Shown here: positions 26,246 to 35,818 of the stretch, in pieces | Position numbering within the stretch: the first letter of the stretch is position 1 | Layout of the letters: every line of letters begins with the position of its first letter | Notes under the pieces: model-generated | Told to the model about the DNA's origin: nothing | Database searches by the model: none | The model's input: the letters and a program-made list of their open reading frames with translations, nothing else | Program-made: the position numbers and the translations under genes | Assembly (NCBI GenBank): GCA_913061345.1 | Contig: CAJXTZ010000001.1 | Location: forward strand, 21,120 to 85,119 | Direction: 5' to 3' | From: an uncultured Erythrobacter sp. | Lineage (GTDB): Bacteria > Pseudomonadota > Alphaproteobacteria > Sphingomonadales > Sphingomonadaceae | Length of the DNA: 64,000 bases

Positions 26246-28564
26246 ATGGCGGTAGCAACGACAGGTTTCATCTTTCGCGCCCGCCTTCGTGGCGGGCTCT
26301 CCGGATTAGTTATCGCAGTGGCTTGGCTATCTGCGCAAACGGCGCTCGCGCAAGATGATGGCCAGCAAGACGATGAAGGAGAGCTGGAAGCTGGGGCGAT
26401 CCCCGTTCCGTCGCCTCCGTCCGGAGCAGGATTGCCACCGGTCGAGGAGATAATCTCCGACGAGGAATTTAGCAACGAGATACCGGAATTGGGGGAGGAC
26501 GACCCCGAATTGCAGTCCGAGCTGGAAAGCATCGAAGAATTTGAACGCCGATTCGCTGAAGAAAACCCAGATGCGGATGCGGACACCTTCACAGCTGAGA
26601 CGTCATTGCTCCTGCCCGAGCTTGTCGATGGCGACCGCAACGAGGAAATCGCTGACGCCCCGATTCGCGATACCGAATTGCTCGAACCACTATCGCCATT
26701 GGAGGAATTCGAGGTTCGCGATATCGAGTTCGCTGAAGACGCAAGTGATGACGAAGTCTTGACCGTCGAATATGGCATCGCCCTAAATGGCCTTGAAGAA
26801 GCCGACGAACAGACCGAAATCGATCTCGCTGGAACGTTCAGAGGCCTTTCCGCGCTTGAGAACAATGGTGGCGAGGTCTCGAACGTCGCGATGCTTGCGG
26901 CGCGGGTAGAGGAGGACAGCTTCCTGCTCCAGCGGTTGCTACGCTCCGAAGGCTGGTATGATGCGAAGGTCGAGACGAGTATCGAACGATCCGAGGCGGA
27001 AAACGGACAACCGCTGACCGCTATTTTGAATGCCGCGCCGGGCACGCGTTTTGTATTCTCCGACATTGTCATCGAAGCACAGCCGACCACCCCGACCGAT
27101 CTGATTCGCGAGAATCTCGCCTTGCAGGTTGGAGAGCCGATTATCGCCACGCGTGTACAGGGGGCCGAGGCGCAGGTTGCCGTAGCCTTGCCGCAACAAG
27201 GCTATCCCTTTGTGAAAATCGGGCAGCGGGATATTCTACTGGATCAGGAAACATCGGACGGCGTCTATACATTGTCCGTCGATACCGGGCCGCGCGCGCG
27301 GTTTGGCGGGTTTACCACCATCGGCGACCTGGCTTTCGATGCAGAGCACATTGGTGTTCTGGCGCGGTTCGAGCGCGGCGAATTGTATGACAGCCACAAG
27401 GTGGACGATCTGCGTGATGCGTTGGTCGCTACCGGCCTGTTCAATACCGTCACGGTGCAACCCGAACAGACTGGCGAAGTGGCAGAAGACGATACCCAAT
27501 TCGTCAGCATCGCAGTCGAACAGAATGCCGGGCCGCCACGTTCGCTGGGGGCCAGCGCCGGTTTTGGCACCGGACAGGGCTTCCTGCTGGAAGGCAGCTG
27601 GACCCATCGCAACCTTTTCCCGCCCGAAGGTGCGTTAATCGCTTCGGCGGTGCTTGGCACGCAGGAACAGGGTGCTGGCGTGACGTTTCGCCGGTCAAAC
27701 GCCGGTCGCCGCGATCGGACGGTAGAAATCGGACTGAACGCGTCGCACACAAATTACGATGCATTCGAGGCGTTTACTGGTCGGCTGGGCGGGCTTATCA
27801 GCTATTCCTCCACCCCCCTCTGGCAAAAGCGTTTCACCTTTGCCTATGGCGCAGAAGTCATCGCGTCGGTCGAGGAAAGCTTCGACTTCGATCTGGGCGA
27901 GCGCGTGGATCGGACCTACTTTATCGGCGCGCTGACGGGCCAGGCCGGCTTCGACACCACCACCAGTCTGCTTGACCCTACCAGTGGCTTTCGCCTGCGC
28001 GCATTCGTGCAGCCTGAAGGTTCGTTGCAGGACGGATTCAGCCCTTATGTTCGCGGCATATTGGATAGCTCGGCCTATTTTCCCATCGGCGATTCTATCG
28101 TGCTGGCGAGCCGCTTGAGAGTCGGCTCGATACAGGGGGTGGACCGGTCGGACATCGCACCATCACGACGTTTTTACGCAGGCGGCGGCGGCTCTGTGCG
28201 TGGCTTTGGCTTCCAGCAACTTGGCCCCAAGGTGCAGGAACGCAATCCGGATTTCGATCCAGACGATCCAGAGGAGACCGCAGACGAATTCGACCTGAAC
28301 CCGATTGGTGGACTGGCCGTGAATGAGGTTGCTGCCGAAGTGCGCTACCGCTTCGGTGATTTCGGCGTCGTCGGTTTTGTCGACGCAGGGCAGGTCTATG
28401 AAGGCTCGACCCCGGATTTTTCTGGCCTGCGTTACGGGGCAGGCGTCGGCGGTCGCTATTATACCAATTTCGGGCCGCTGCGTTTCGATATTGCCATGCC
28501 GCTGGACAGACAGCCAGGTGAAAGCTCTTTCGCCGTCTATATCTCGATCGGGCAGGCGTTCTGA
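26246..28564 (+). CDS. tamA: TamA-like outer-membrane assembly protein (BamA/Omp85 family)
   Basis: 772 aa from the ATG at 26246, which gives a signal peptide ending in TALA before QDDGQQDDE. Residues about 22-170 are very rich in Asp/Glu, an extension unlike the short TamA of enterobacteria. POTRA domains follow (VEEDSFLLQRLLRSEGWYDAKV; GARFGGFTTIGD; SHKVDDLRDALVATGLF), then the 16-strand Omp85 barrel with the conserved RFYAGGGGSVRGFGFQQLGP lid motif and the closing strand PLRFDIAMPLDR...FAVYISIGQAF. With TamB it inserts or stabilises outer-membrane proteins or moves phospholipids between membranes. It overlaps tamB by one nucleotide. Confidence 0.92.
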   Translation: MAVATTGFIFRARLRGGLSGLVIAVAWLSAQTALAQDDGQQDDEGELEAGAIPVPSPPSGAGLPPVEEIISDEEFSNEIPELGEDDPELQSELESIEEFERRFAEENPDADADTFTAETSLLLPELVDGDRNEEIADAPIRDTELLEPLSPLEEFEVRDIEFAEDASDDEVLTVEYGIALNGLEEADEQTEIDLAGTFRGLSALENNGGEVSNVAMLAARVEEDSFLLQRLLRSEGWYDAKVETSIERSEAENGQPLTAILNAAPGTRFVFSDIVIEAQPTTPTDLIRENLALQVGEPIIATRVQGAEAQVAVALPQQGYPFVKIGQRDILLDQETSDGVYTLSVDTGPRARFGGFTTIGDLAFDAEHIGVLARFERGELYDSHKVDDLRDALVATGLFNTVTVQPEQTGEVAEDDTQFVSIAVEQNAGPPRSLGASAGFGTGQGFLLEGSWTHRNLFPPEGALIASAVLGTQEQGAGVTFRRSNAGRRDRTVEIGLNASHTNYDAFEAFTGRLGGLISYSSTPLWQKRFTFAYGAEVIASVEESFDFDLGERVDRTYFIGALTGQAGFDTTTSLLDPTSGFRLRAFVQPEGSLQDGFSPYVRGILDSSAYFPIGDSIVLASRLRVGSIQGVDRSDIAPSRRFYAGGGGSVRGFGFQQLGPKVQERNPDFDPDDPEETADEFDLNPIGGLAVNEVAAEVRYRFGDFGVVGFVDAGQVYEGSTPDFSGLRYGAGVGGRYYTNFGPLRFDIAMPLDRQPGESSFAVYISIGQAF

Positions 28565-31500
28565 TGGTCGAGGATATTGCGACGATCGAAACCGAAGATC
28601 AGCCGAGGGCCGAAAGGCCGCAAAGTCACCGATGGAAGACCGTCGGGAAAATACTGGTGTTCATACTGTTGGGGCTGATCCTGCTGATTGGCACAGTGCT
28701 GCTTGGCATAAACACAGATCCGGGCCGCAAATTTGTCGCCCAGCAGATTGAGGCGCTCGAATTCGAGAACGGTATGGCTATCGGGATCGAGGAGATTGAC
28801 GGCTCGCTCTATAGCGAGATGAGTATTCGTGGGCTGACGATTTCAGACCCGCAGGGCGTTTTCTTCCGCTCGCCCGAAGTGGTCATGGATTGGCACCCCT
28901 TCGCTTTCATAAACAGCCATATCGATATCGATGCGCTGACGGCCGAGACGATGGTGCTGGAACGGCTGCCGGAGTTCAACGAAACCCCACCGACCGACGG
29001 ACCGCTCCTGCCCGATTATGATATCGATATCGATCGGGTGGAGATTACCGAGTTCATGGCGGAGGCTCCCGTATCCGGCGAGCCCCGCGCCGCCACACTG
29101 TCCGGCTATGTGCATATTGCCGATGCGCGGGCGAAGGTGAATTTGAACGGTGCGACCGTCGCAGGTGCAGGGCGAGCTGGCGGTGATCGTATCGCCTTGA
29201 TGCTCGACGCAGTTCCCGAAGAAAAAAAGCTGGATCTCGACCTCGATCTCCAGGCACCCGGAGACGGCGTGATCGCTGCGCTTGTCGGGTTGACCGAGCC
29301 GCTTGATCTGCAACTTAAGGGAGATGGTGACTGGGCCGAGTGGAACGGCACGCTAGACGCAGACTTTGGCGATGCGCCGCTTGCCGATCTTGAGTTGGCG
29401 GCACGTGATGGCACGTTCAGGATCGTCGGGTCGGCCCTACTGCAAAAATTCGCACCGTCTTCCACCGCGGCATTGCTGGGCGAGGTCACCAATATTGACA
29501 TCACCACCGCGCTGGAGGAACGCCGTGCGACAGTCGCGGCTCAGATATCCAGCGATGCGTTCAACCTGGACGCCAATGGCGAAATTGATCTTGGAGCGAA
29601 CAGTTTCGATGATTTCACGGCAGTCTTCGTGCTGCTTGAGCCCTCTACTCTCGCTCCAAACCTCCGAGGACGCGGCATCCGTGCGATGCTGATGATGGAT
29701 GGCGCTTTCGCCACGCCTGCGGTGGAATACGATATCCGTGCCACGCAGATCGTGATGAACGATATGGGTATCCAAGATCTGCGCGCGCAGGGCCGAACCG
29801 AAGTTAATACGGCGAGCATGATTGTGCCGGTCTCGGCGACAGCTAAACGTATAACCGGCCTCGACATGGTAGCAGGCGGAAAGCTTGCCAATATCCGGCT
29901 TGACGGCGATATCGCAATCGAAGGCACGCGTATCCTGTCGGACAACATGCGCCTTCGTTCCGACCGTATTGATGCGACGCTGCTCCTGTTGGCCAATACG
30001 GCAGAGGGACTCTATACTGGCGCAGTCGATGGGCGGATCGATGACTACCGGCTGGAAAGCGTCGGCATATTCAACTTTAAAACTGACATGGAATTGCAGG
30101 CACGCGCGAATGGAGCCTTCGCCCTGACCGGAAAGGTTCAGGCGCGTTCTACCCGATTGCTAAATGAATCCATGCGCGAGTATCTCGGCGGCAATCTGAC
30201 CGCCTCCAGCGACATTGCCTACGGAACGGACGGCATTGCCCGCTTTGCCAATTTGCGAATGAATTCGCCTTTGCTGCGGGTTACTGACGGGCGTGGGGCC
30301 TATAATACCAACGGCCATATCAACCTGACTGCCAGCGCGATATCGGAACCATACGGGCCGGTAGATGTGCGCGTGGCCGGCACCCTTACCAACCTCAACG
30401 CCACCATAAATGCGCAGAGTCCGGGCTTGGCTATCGGTCTCACCAATCTCACTGCAAACATTCGCGGCGATAATGGCGATTACCGCATCGATGCCAGCGG
30501 GAACACCGATTACGGGTCATTTACGGCCGATGCTACCGTAACGACCGCTAGCGATCCGTTGGCTCTCACCATCAGCCGAGCGGACTTTGCCGGGATCGCT
30601 TTGTCAGGACGGGTGCAGCAGAGTGCCGCTGGGCCTTTCGTGGGGCAACTGGATGCCAATGGCCGCGGACTTGGCGGCATTGTAAGACTGGAGGCGACGG
30701 GCGAATATCAATCGGCTGTCGTCAACCTGCGCGCCAACAATACCAGGCTAGGCGGACCTTCCAACATCCGCATCGGTTCTGCGATCGTGGATGCCGAGGT
30801 GGTTCTTTACGAAACGCCGCAATTGGTGGCCGATATCCAACTCGCCGACACCACTTATGGCGCGTTCAATATCAGCATTATGCGTGCGCTAGTCGATTAT
30901 CGCGGCGGTCGGGGCAATGCCAAATTGCTGGTAGAGGGGACCAACGGCGTGCCGTTCCGAGTTTCCGCCAACGCCGATCTGCAACCCGAGCTGTGGCGCG
31001 CATCGCTGCAAGGTAGAGCGCGCGGAATCACGTTCCGAACGACCGCTCCTGCAAGGATCATCCCGGCTGAGAGAACGTATAAATTGCTCCCGACGAATAT
31101 CGATTTTGGGCAGGGTAGCGTCCGGCTCGCGGGTGAATATGGCGAGGGGTTGAAGGTACAGAGCCGTCTGGATTCCTTCGATCTGGCAATCGCCAACGCT
31201 TTCCAGCCCGGTTTGGGACTTGGCGGCACGGCGACAGGAAGCCTCGATTTCGCGCAAGCCTCCCCAACCAGCTTTCCCGTTGCCGATGCGCGGCTGCGGA
31301 TTGCAGACTTCACCCGCACCACGGCAGTATCGGTTAGCCAGCCGGTCAATGTCAGCTTCGTCGGACAGCTGCAAAACAGTGGTAGTGCAGCGCGCGCGGT
31401 CATCCGACAACGCGGCAGCGTTATCGGGCGCTTGAATGCGGCGCTCACCCCAGTCCCGCCCGGTAATGGAGGGTGGACTGAGCGGTTGATGCTGGCACAA

Positions 31501-32805
31501 TTAGGCGGTGGCATTCGCTATAATGGCCCCGCCGATACATTGTTCTCACTAACGGGGCAGGCAGACCAGAGACTGTCAGGCGCGCTGGGCGTGGCTGCGG
31601 ACTTTACAGGCCGCGTATCCGCGCCGGAGCTAGCCGGGATTGTCCGCGCCAATAATCTTACCTACGAAAACCAGACCTATGGCACGCGGCTGAGCAATAT
31701 GGCGCTACGCGGGCGTTTCACTGGCGACCGGTTGGAAATCGAGCAGTTGCAGGCCAATGCAGGTGATGGCACGGTGTCGGCCAGCGGCTATGTCAGCCTA
31801 GCCGCCGATCGTGGCTATCCAATGGATGTGCAGGTCGATTTGGATGAAGCGCGGCTTGCGCGCAGCAGCGCCATCGACGCGACCGCGACGGGCAATCTCT
31901 CCCTAACCAAATCCGCCGGGCAAACCGCTCTGCTTTCGGGCCGTATTCTCCTGCCCGAAACGCGCTATGAGATCATCCGCCAAGGTGCCGTCGAAGTGCC
32001 TGAGCTTCAGGGGGTGCGCTTCAAGCCACCGCGCGGTCGACCGCGTGTGACCGGTGATGAACCAGCCACCCCATCGGGGGGCGCTTTCGACTTGTTACGA
32101 TTGGACATCGCCTTGGTCGCGCCGGAAAAGCTCTATGTGTCCGGTATGGGGCTGGAAAGCGAATGGAGCGCAGATATGCGCATTCGCGGTACCAGCGCCA
32201 TGCCGAGCATATCGGGCGGGGTTGAATTGGTGCGCGGGACACTCGGCTTCGCAGGTAAGTCTTTCGATCTGATCGAGGGCAATGTCCAGTTCACCGGGGG
32301 GCGCGAGCTTGATCCGCGTATTACGCTCGTTGCGAGCGAGGATATCGAAGGCATCACGGTCAACGTTAATGTCAGCGGCAAGGCATTGGACCCGCAAATT
32401 GCCTTTTCCAGCACGCCCGGCCTGCCGCAGGACGAGATCATTTCACGTATTCTGTTTGGTAGTTCGGTCGCGAATCTTTCAGCCATTCAGGCTGTGCAAC
32501 TGGCAGCCTCGCTCAATTCGCTTCGCGGCGGCGGCGGCGGGCTCAACCCACTGGGCACATTGCGTTCGGCGACAGGCGTTGACCGCCTGCGCATCCTCGG
32601 TGGGGACGAAGCCAGTGGGCGCGGCACCGCGCTTGCAGCAGGCCAGTATCTGACCGACGACATTTACATCGAGATCATCACCGACGGACGTGGTTTCACC
32701 GCAACCCAGCTCGAAGTGGCGCTGACACCGGTGTTGTCCGTGCTCAGTCAAGCAGGCGGCAGCGGCGGAACGAATGTGAACGTACAATACCAGATCGAGT
32801 ATTAA
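28564..32805 (+). CDS. tamB: TamB-like translocation and assembly module protein
   Basis: 1413 aa. A basic N-terminus and single membrane anchor (ILVFILLGLILLIGTVLLGI, about residues 29-48) precede a very long periplasmic beta-strand repeat region forming the AsmA-like lipid groove. The C-terminal TamB domain (PF04357) is clear: RGTLGFAGKSFDLIEGNVQFTGG, then DEIISRILFGSSVANLSAIQAVQLA and the terminal TQLEVALTPVLSVLS...VNVQYQIEY. Start codon overlaps the tamA stop (TGATG), so translation is coupled. Length and position next to TamA leave little doubt. Confidence 0.95.
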   Translation: MVEDIATIETEDQPRAERPQSHRWKTVGKILVFILLGLILLIGTVLLGINTDPGRKFVAQQIEALEFENGMAIGIEEIDGSLYSEMSIRGLTISDPQGVFFRSPEVVMDWHPFAFINSHIDIDALTAETMVLERLPEFNETPPTDGPLLPDYDIDIDRVEITEFMAEAPVSGEPRAATLSGYVHIADARAKVNLNGATVAGAGRAGGDRIALMLDAVPEEKKLDLDLDLQAPGDGVIAALVGLTEPLDLQLKGDGDWAEWNGTLDADFGDAPLADLELAARDGTFRIVGSALLQKFAPSSTAALLGEVTNIDITTALEERRATVAAQISSDAFNLDANGEIDLGANSFDDFTAVFVLLEPSTLAPNLRGRGIRAMLMMDGAFATPAVEYDIRATQIVMNDMGIQDLRAQGRTEVNTASMIVPVSATAKRITGLDMVAGGKLANIRLDGDIAIEGTRILSDNMRLRSDRIDATLLLLANTAEGLYTGAVDGRIDDYRLESVGIFNFKTDMELQARANGAFALTGKVQARSTRLLNESMREYLGGNLTASSDIAYGTDGIARFANLRMNSPLLRVTDGRGAYNTNGHINLTASAISEPYGPVDVRVAGTLTNLNATINAQSPGLAIGLTNLTANIRGDNGDYRIDASGNTDYGSFTADATVTTASDPLALTISRADFAGIALSGRVQQSAAGPFVGQLDANGRGLGGIVRLEATGEYQSAVVNLRANNTRLGGPSNIRIGSAIVDAEVVLYETPQLVADIQLADTTYGAFNISIMRALVDYRGGRGNAKLLVEGTNGVPFRVSANADLQPELWRASLQGRARGITFRTTAPARIIPAERTYKLLPTNIDFGQGSVRLAGEYGEGLKVQSRLDSFDLAIANAFQPGLGLGGTATGSLDFAQASPTSFPVADARLRIADFTRTTAVSVSQPVNVSFVGQLQNSGSAARAVIRQRGSVIGRLNAALTPVPPGNGGWTERLMLAQLGGGIRYNGPADTLFSLTGQADQRLSGALGVAADFTGRVSAPELAGIVRANNLTYENQTYGTRLSNMALRGRFTGDRLEIEQLQANAGDGTVSASGYVSLAADRGYPMDVQVDLDEARLARSSAIDATATGNLSLTKSAGQTALLSGRILLPETRYEIIRQGAVEVPELQGVRFKPPRGRPRVTGDEPATPSGGAFDLLRLDIALVAPEKLYVSGMGLESEWSADMRIRGTSAMPSISGGVELVRGTLGFAGKSFDLIEGNVQFTGGRELDPRITLVASEDIEGITVNVNVSGKALDPQIAFSSTPGLPQDEIISRILFGSSVANLSAIQAVQLAASLNSLRGGGGGLNPLGTLRSATGVDRLRILGGDEASGRGTALAAGQYLTDDIYIEIITDGRGFTATQLEVALTPVLSVLSQAGGSGGTNVNVQYQIEY

Positions 32806-32972
32806 TGCGGCCCGCAATCGTCCTGCTTGTTTTGGCTGCCGGTTTACTGGCGGTGGTCCTCCTTCGAAAGGAGCGGGAAGCCAGCTTCGATGCGCGCTAT
32901 GACCGGACCGAAGAACGTATCCGCGTTCTGGCCGATGACATCACTGAAGATCTAAGCGAAACCGATGAATGA
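32805..32972 (+). CDS. Small single-span membrane protein coupled to tamB
   Basis: 55 aa, start ATG overlapping the tamB stop (TAATG at 32803-32807). One hydrophobic helix (residues 4-20, IVLLVLAAGLLAVVLL) is followed by a charged, probably helical tail rich in Arg, Glu and Asp (RKEREASFDARYDRTEERIRVLADDITEDL). Nothing identifies a family. Tight coupling suggests a small partner of the TamA/TamB complex, but this is inference; the ORF could also be chance. Its clear topology and the exact overlap make coding likely. Confidence 0.6.
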   Translation: MRPAIVLLVLAAGLLAVVLLRKEREASFDARYDRTEERIRVLADDITEDLSETDE

Positions 32973-33013
32973 CGTCTTGTGAAATCGAAAACACTAAGAA
33001 AACAGACCTCCGC

Positions 33014-33036
33014 CCAACCTCATGCCAGAAGGTTGG
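33014..33036 (+). terminator. Hairpin downstream of the tamAB operon
   Basis: Stem CCAACCT / AGGTTGG (33014-33020 with 33030-33036) with a 9-nt loop, 41 nt after the small ORF stop. No T-run follows, so termination is only suggested. Confidence 0.35.
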
Positions 33037-33494
33037 ACACAAGGGATGACCGTGCCACACGTGATATGTAGCTGACCGCCTTAGGTTAAAACGCGGCTAC
33101 GAAGTTGCCAGTTCGCTTTCGGGGTCCTCAGCGCGAAATGCGCCTCTGACAAAGGGGGCAACCTAAAGCGGAAAGTCCGTTTTCGGTTAAAAATCAGTCA
33201 TTGCAGAGAAAACGCGACGAAAAACCTCACAAGTCAAAACAGTCCGTGATCATGTTGGCACGGGGTCAGCGGCCACTTGGCATTGGGCTAATTCGTTCCG
33301 GAAAAGGTAGGGCCGCTCACTGCGTTCATGCGTCCAACCGAAATTGTCGATCGCGCATGCTTGCCGAATGATGGGCCTACGCCTCCGCCTTTTTTACAGA
33401 TGTTGGCGATGGTAAGATTGTGCAATAACCTGCGGTAGAAGCTTTTCAGTCATCCTAGTGTCGACCTAGATTTCATTGGGCGTTTTGCTCCGCG

Positions 33495-33516
33495 TCCTCT
33501 TCAAATTTGAAGAGGA
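33495..33516. promoter_or_regulatory. 22-bp perfect palindrome upstream of the sigma factor gene
   Basis: TCCTCTTCAAA at 33495-33505 is followed directly by its exact reverse complement (33506-33516) with no loop. It lies 124 nt before the sigma factor start. The lack of a loop and of a T-run favours a protein-binding site over a terminator. Confidence 0.5.
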
Positions 33517-33639
33517 ACATTTGGTCGCCTCAGAGCTCGGTTGGTCTTAGCCCCTGCCCCACGACTTATCATACTGTTTACGTAACGATTTGATTATTAA
33601 CTTGCTGCTGGACGTTTAGCTAGTATTGCAAAGTCTTAG

Positions 33640-34224
33640 ATGGTCAAAATAGTGCAACCCTCACCAGCAGACCGGCGAGCCCGTCTCGAGAATGCGCTTC
33701 AACAGGTCGCCGACGGTGATCGTCAGCCCTTGCGTCTGATCTTTGATCTGACATCGTCGAAGTTATTGGCAGTGATCCTGCAGATCGTTCGTGAACGCGA
33801 TGCCGCAGAGGATGTACTGCAGAATGTCTTTATCAAGGTCTGGCAAAGTGCCGGGCGCTTCGACACGACCCGCGCAAGCCCGATCACCTGGCTCTGCACT
33901 ATCGCACGAAATTCAGCTATAGATTCGGTGCGCAAATCCGGGCGACGTGGTGAGGTTTCAGACGATGTCTTGCCGGATATCGAGGATGAAACGCCTGACG
34001 CTGAAGACATGCTGTGCGATGCAGAAGAAAGTGCGAGACTGCAGGACTGTCTCGATAGCCTCAAGTCCGATCATCGCAAATGCATTCGCATGGCGTTTTT
34101 TCGCGGCTACACACACACCGAGCTATCGCAGGTGCTCGATGTCCCCCTGGGCACTTTGAAGAGCAGGATTCGCCGCGGGCTTGCCAGCCTTAAGGGTTGC
34201 CTTGAAGGTGTCGCAAATGGATAA
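33640..34224 (+). CDS. ECF-type RNA polymerase sigma factor
   Basis: 194 aa. Region 2 (about residues 25-90) shows LIFDLTSSKLLAVILQIVRERDAAEDVLQNVFIKVWQ, the core-binding and -10 recognition part; TRASPITWLCTIARNSAIDSVRK follows. Region 4 (about 135-190) has CIRMAFFRGYTHTELSQVLDVPLGTLKSRIRRGL, the helix-turn-helix for the -35 element. It overlaps the next gene by 8 nt; that gene encodes an RskA-type anti-sigma factor, so the pair resembles SigK/RskA-like systems. The inducing signal is unknown. Downstream exported proteins are likely targets. Confidence 0.93.
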   Translation: MVKIVQPSPADRRARLENALQQVADGDRQPLRLIFDLTSSKLLAVILQIVRERDAAEDVLQNVFIKVWQSAGRFDTTRASPITWLCTIARNSAIDSVRKSGRRGEVSDDVLPDIEDETPDAEDMLCDAEESARLQDCLDSLKSDHRKCIRMAFFRGYTHTELSQVLDVPLGTLKSRIRRGLASLKGCLEGVANG

Positions 34225-34969
34225 CATCGATCCCGATGACCGCAGCATCATCGCAGGCGAATATGCCTTGAGCGTGCTGGAAGGAGAGGATCTCGCGATA
34301 GCGCAGCGTCTGTATCTGTCGAACCGCGACTTTGCCGATAATGTACGCTGGTGGCGCTATCATCTGGGCCAGATGGCCGAAGCTGCGGGCACGTACGAGC
34401 CTTCCGCCGATGTCTGGCCCGCTATCGAAAGGCGAATTGGCGAATTTGATGGCGGTGAAAGCCCTGGCATTCACCGTCTCGAACAACCGAAGGCGAAGAA
34501 CATTTCCGTCTGGGGTCTGGGTTTTGCGATGGCGGGTGCAGCAGCGGCAGCAGCAGTGTTGACCTTGCTCCTTGTTCAGCCAGCAGGACAAGGCCCCATC
34601 ACGCCGATAGAAACCGCTGCGCCGATTTCCGGACCGCGTCTCATTGCGCAATTGCAAAGCGAAGATGGTGCGCTGGTTCTGGCGGGACTCGTTGATTCTG
34701 CCGCACAGGAGCTTTCACTGAACATTGAAGGCTTTGCTCCCGGTGATGGGCAAGCGACCGAATTGTGGGTCGTGCCGGCAGGCGGCGCTCCGCAATCGCT
34801 CGGCCTGATTCCGGCAAGCGGTCTGTTCGAACGTGAGCTGACAGAGACCGAGCGTGAAGCGCTGGTCGCCGGCGCCTCGCTTGCTGTAACCTATGAAGAT
34901 GCTTCAAACGCGCCGCACTCGGCACCTTCTACCGAAATTCTCGTTATTGGTGGTCTAACAAGCGTTTAG
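34217..34969 (+). CDS. RskA-type anti-sigma factor
   Basis: 250 aa from the ATG at 34217, inside the last codons of the sigma gene. The N-terminal cytoplasmic anti-sigma domain shows IIAGEYALSVLEGEDLAIAQRLYLSNRDFADNVRWW (about residues 10-45). One membrane segment follows (VWGLGFAMAGAAAAAAVLTLLL, about 98-119), then the RskA C-terminal domain with LVLAGLVDSAAQELSLNIEGFAPGDGQATELWVVPAGGAPQSLGLIP. No HCC zinc motif is seen. It would hold the sigma factor inactive at the inner membrane until a signal or proteolysis releases it. Confidence 0.9.
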   Translation: MDNIDPDDRSIIAGEYALSVLEGEDLAIAQRLYLSNRDFADNVRWWRYHLGQMAEAAGTYEPSADVWPAIERRIGEFDGGESPGIHRLEQPKAKNISVWGLGFAMAGAAAAAAVLTLLLVQPAGQGPITPIETAAPISGPRLIAQLQSEDGALVLAGLVDSAAQELSLNIEGFAPGDGQATELWVVPAGGAPQSLGLIPASGLFERELTETEREALVAGASLAVTYEDASNAPHSAPSTEILVIGGLTSV

Positions 34970-35152
34970 CGCGCCGATCAGCATAGATCCGCGTCAGAAT
35001 TTGGTTTCGAGCTGTAAGGCCGGTAATTTAATTCTGTCCTTATGCATCCGCCTGCCTCCTTATGACGTAGCTCCCTCAGCGCCCGGAAGACCGGAGCGCA
35101 TCTTGCGCCGGATAAATGTGTTGTCCGGCACCAGAAGCTCAGGGAGATCGAT

Positions 35153-35818
35153 ATGAGACAAAGAACCAAAGTGTTGGCAGGGACAGCGGGACTTGCTCTC
35201 GCAATCGGTGCCTCACAAATTCTGCCAGGCTTGGGATTGACGGCCGCCGACCACCTCGACCCACCCGACCGGACCGATCCTAATGTCGACAGTACGCCAG
35301 ACCGCGCGGCGGACATTGCCGATCTATATGCCTGGCACACAGCCGACACCGTCAATATCATCCTTACTTTTTCTGGACCCCAGGCGACCGATCAACCCGC
35401 CAATTACGATCCCGATGTTCTGTACACGGTGAACATTTCCAATGCTGGATCGCGTGTAGACACGGAAATCCCGATATATATTCGCTTCGGCAACGGTCCA
35501 ACGGCAGGCCAGGCAGGCGTACAAGTCAGCAATGTGCCCGGAACGACCAGCCCGATCGTAGGTGCCGTGGAAACCGACATCGCTCGAAATGGCGTGAAAG
35601 TGAGAGCCGGACTCTTCGACGATCCTTTCTTCTTCGACCTTCAGGGATTCATGGACACTGCAAACACCGGGACGCTCAGCTTCATGTCGAACCGGGATTT
35701 TTTCGCCGGTCAGAACCTTACCGGTGTGGTCCTTTCAATCCCGCGTAACCGGATCGAAAATGGGAATAATCTGATCGACATCTGGGCGGAAACCTCGCGC
35801 TTTGGAGGACAAATCTGA
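35153..35818 (+). CDS. Exported DUF4331 family protein
   Basis: 221 aa with a signal peptide (VLAGTAGLALAIGASQILPGLGLTAA). The mature start ADHLDPPDRTDPNVDSTPDRAADIADLYAWHTADTVNIILTFSG is the signature of DUF4331 (PF14224), in which a His/Asp-rich start precedes a beta-rich domain. The segment LYTVNISNAGSRVDTEIPIYIRFG agrees. A GGGAG motif lies about 8 nt before the ATG. The family is often found near ECF sigma/anti-sigma pairs, as here; function is unknown, possibly a secreted ligand-binding protein. It overlaps the next gene by 1 nt. Confidence 0.85.
   Translation: MRQRTKVLAGTAGLALAIGASQILPGLGLTAADHLDPPDRTDPNVDSTPDRAADIADLYAWHTADTVNIILTFSGPQATDQPANYDPDVLYTVNISNAGSRVDTEIPIYIRFGNGPTAGQAGVQVSNVPGTTSPIVGAVETDIARNGVKVRAGLFDDPFFFDLQGFMDTANTGTLSFMSNRDFFAGQNLTGVVLSIPRNRIENGNNLIDIWAETSRFGGQI

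Larger units (their letters stand above)
32973..33639. other. Long intergenic region before the ECF sigma factor gene
   Basis: About 670 nt without a convincing gene on either strand. It holds a hairpin near its start and a perfect palindrome 124 nt before the sigma factor ATG (both listed), and presumably the sigma factor promoter. Confidence 0.6.
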
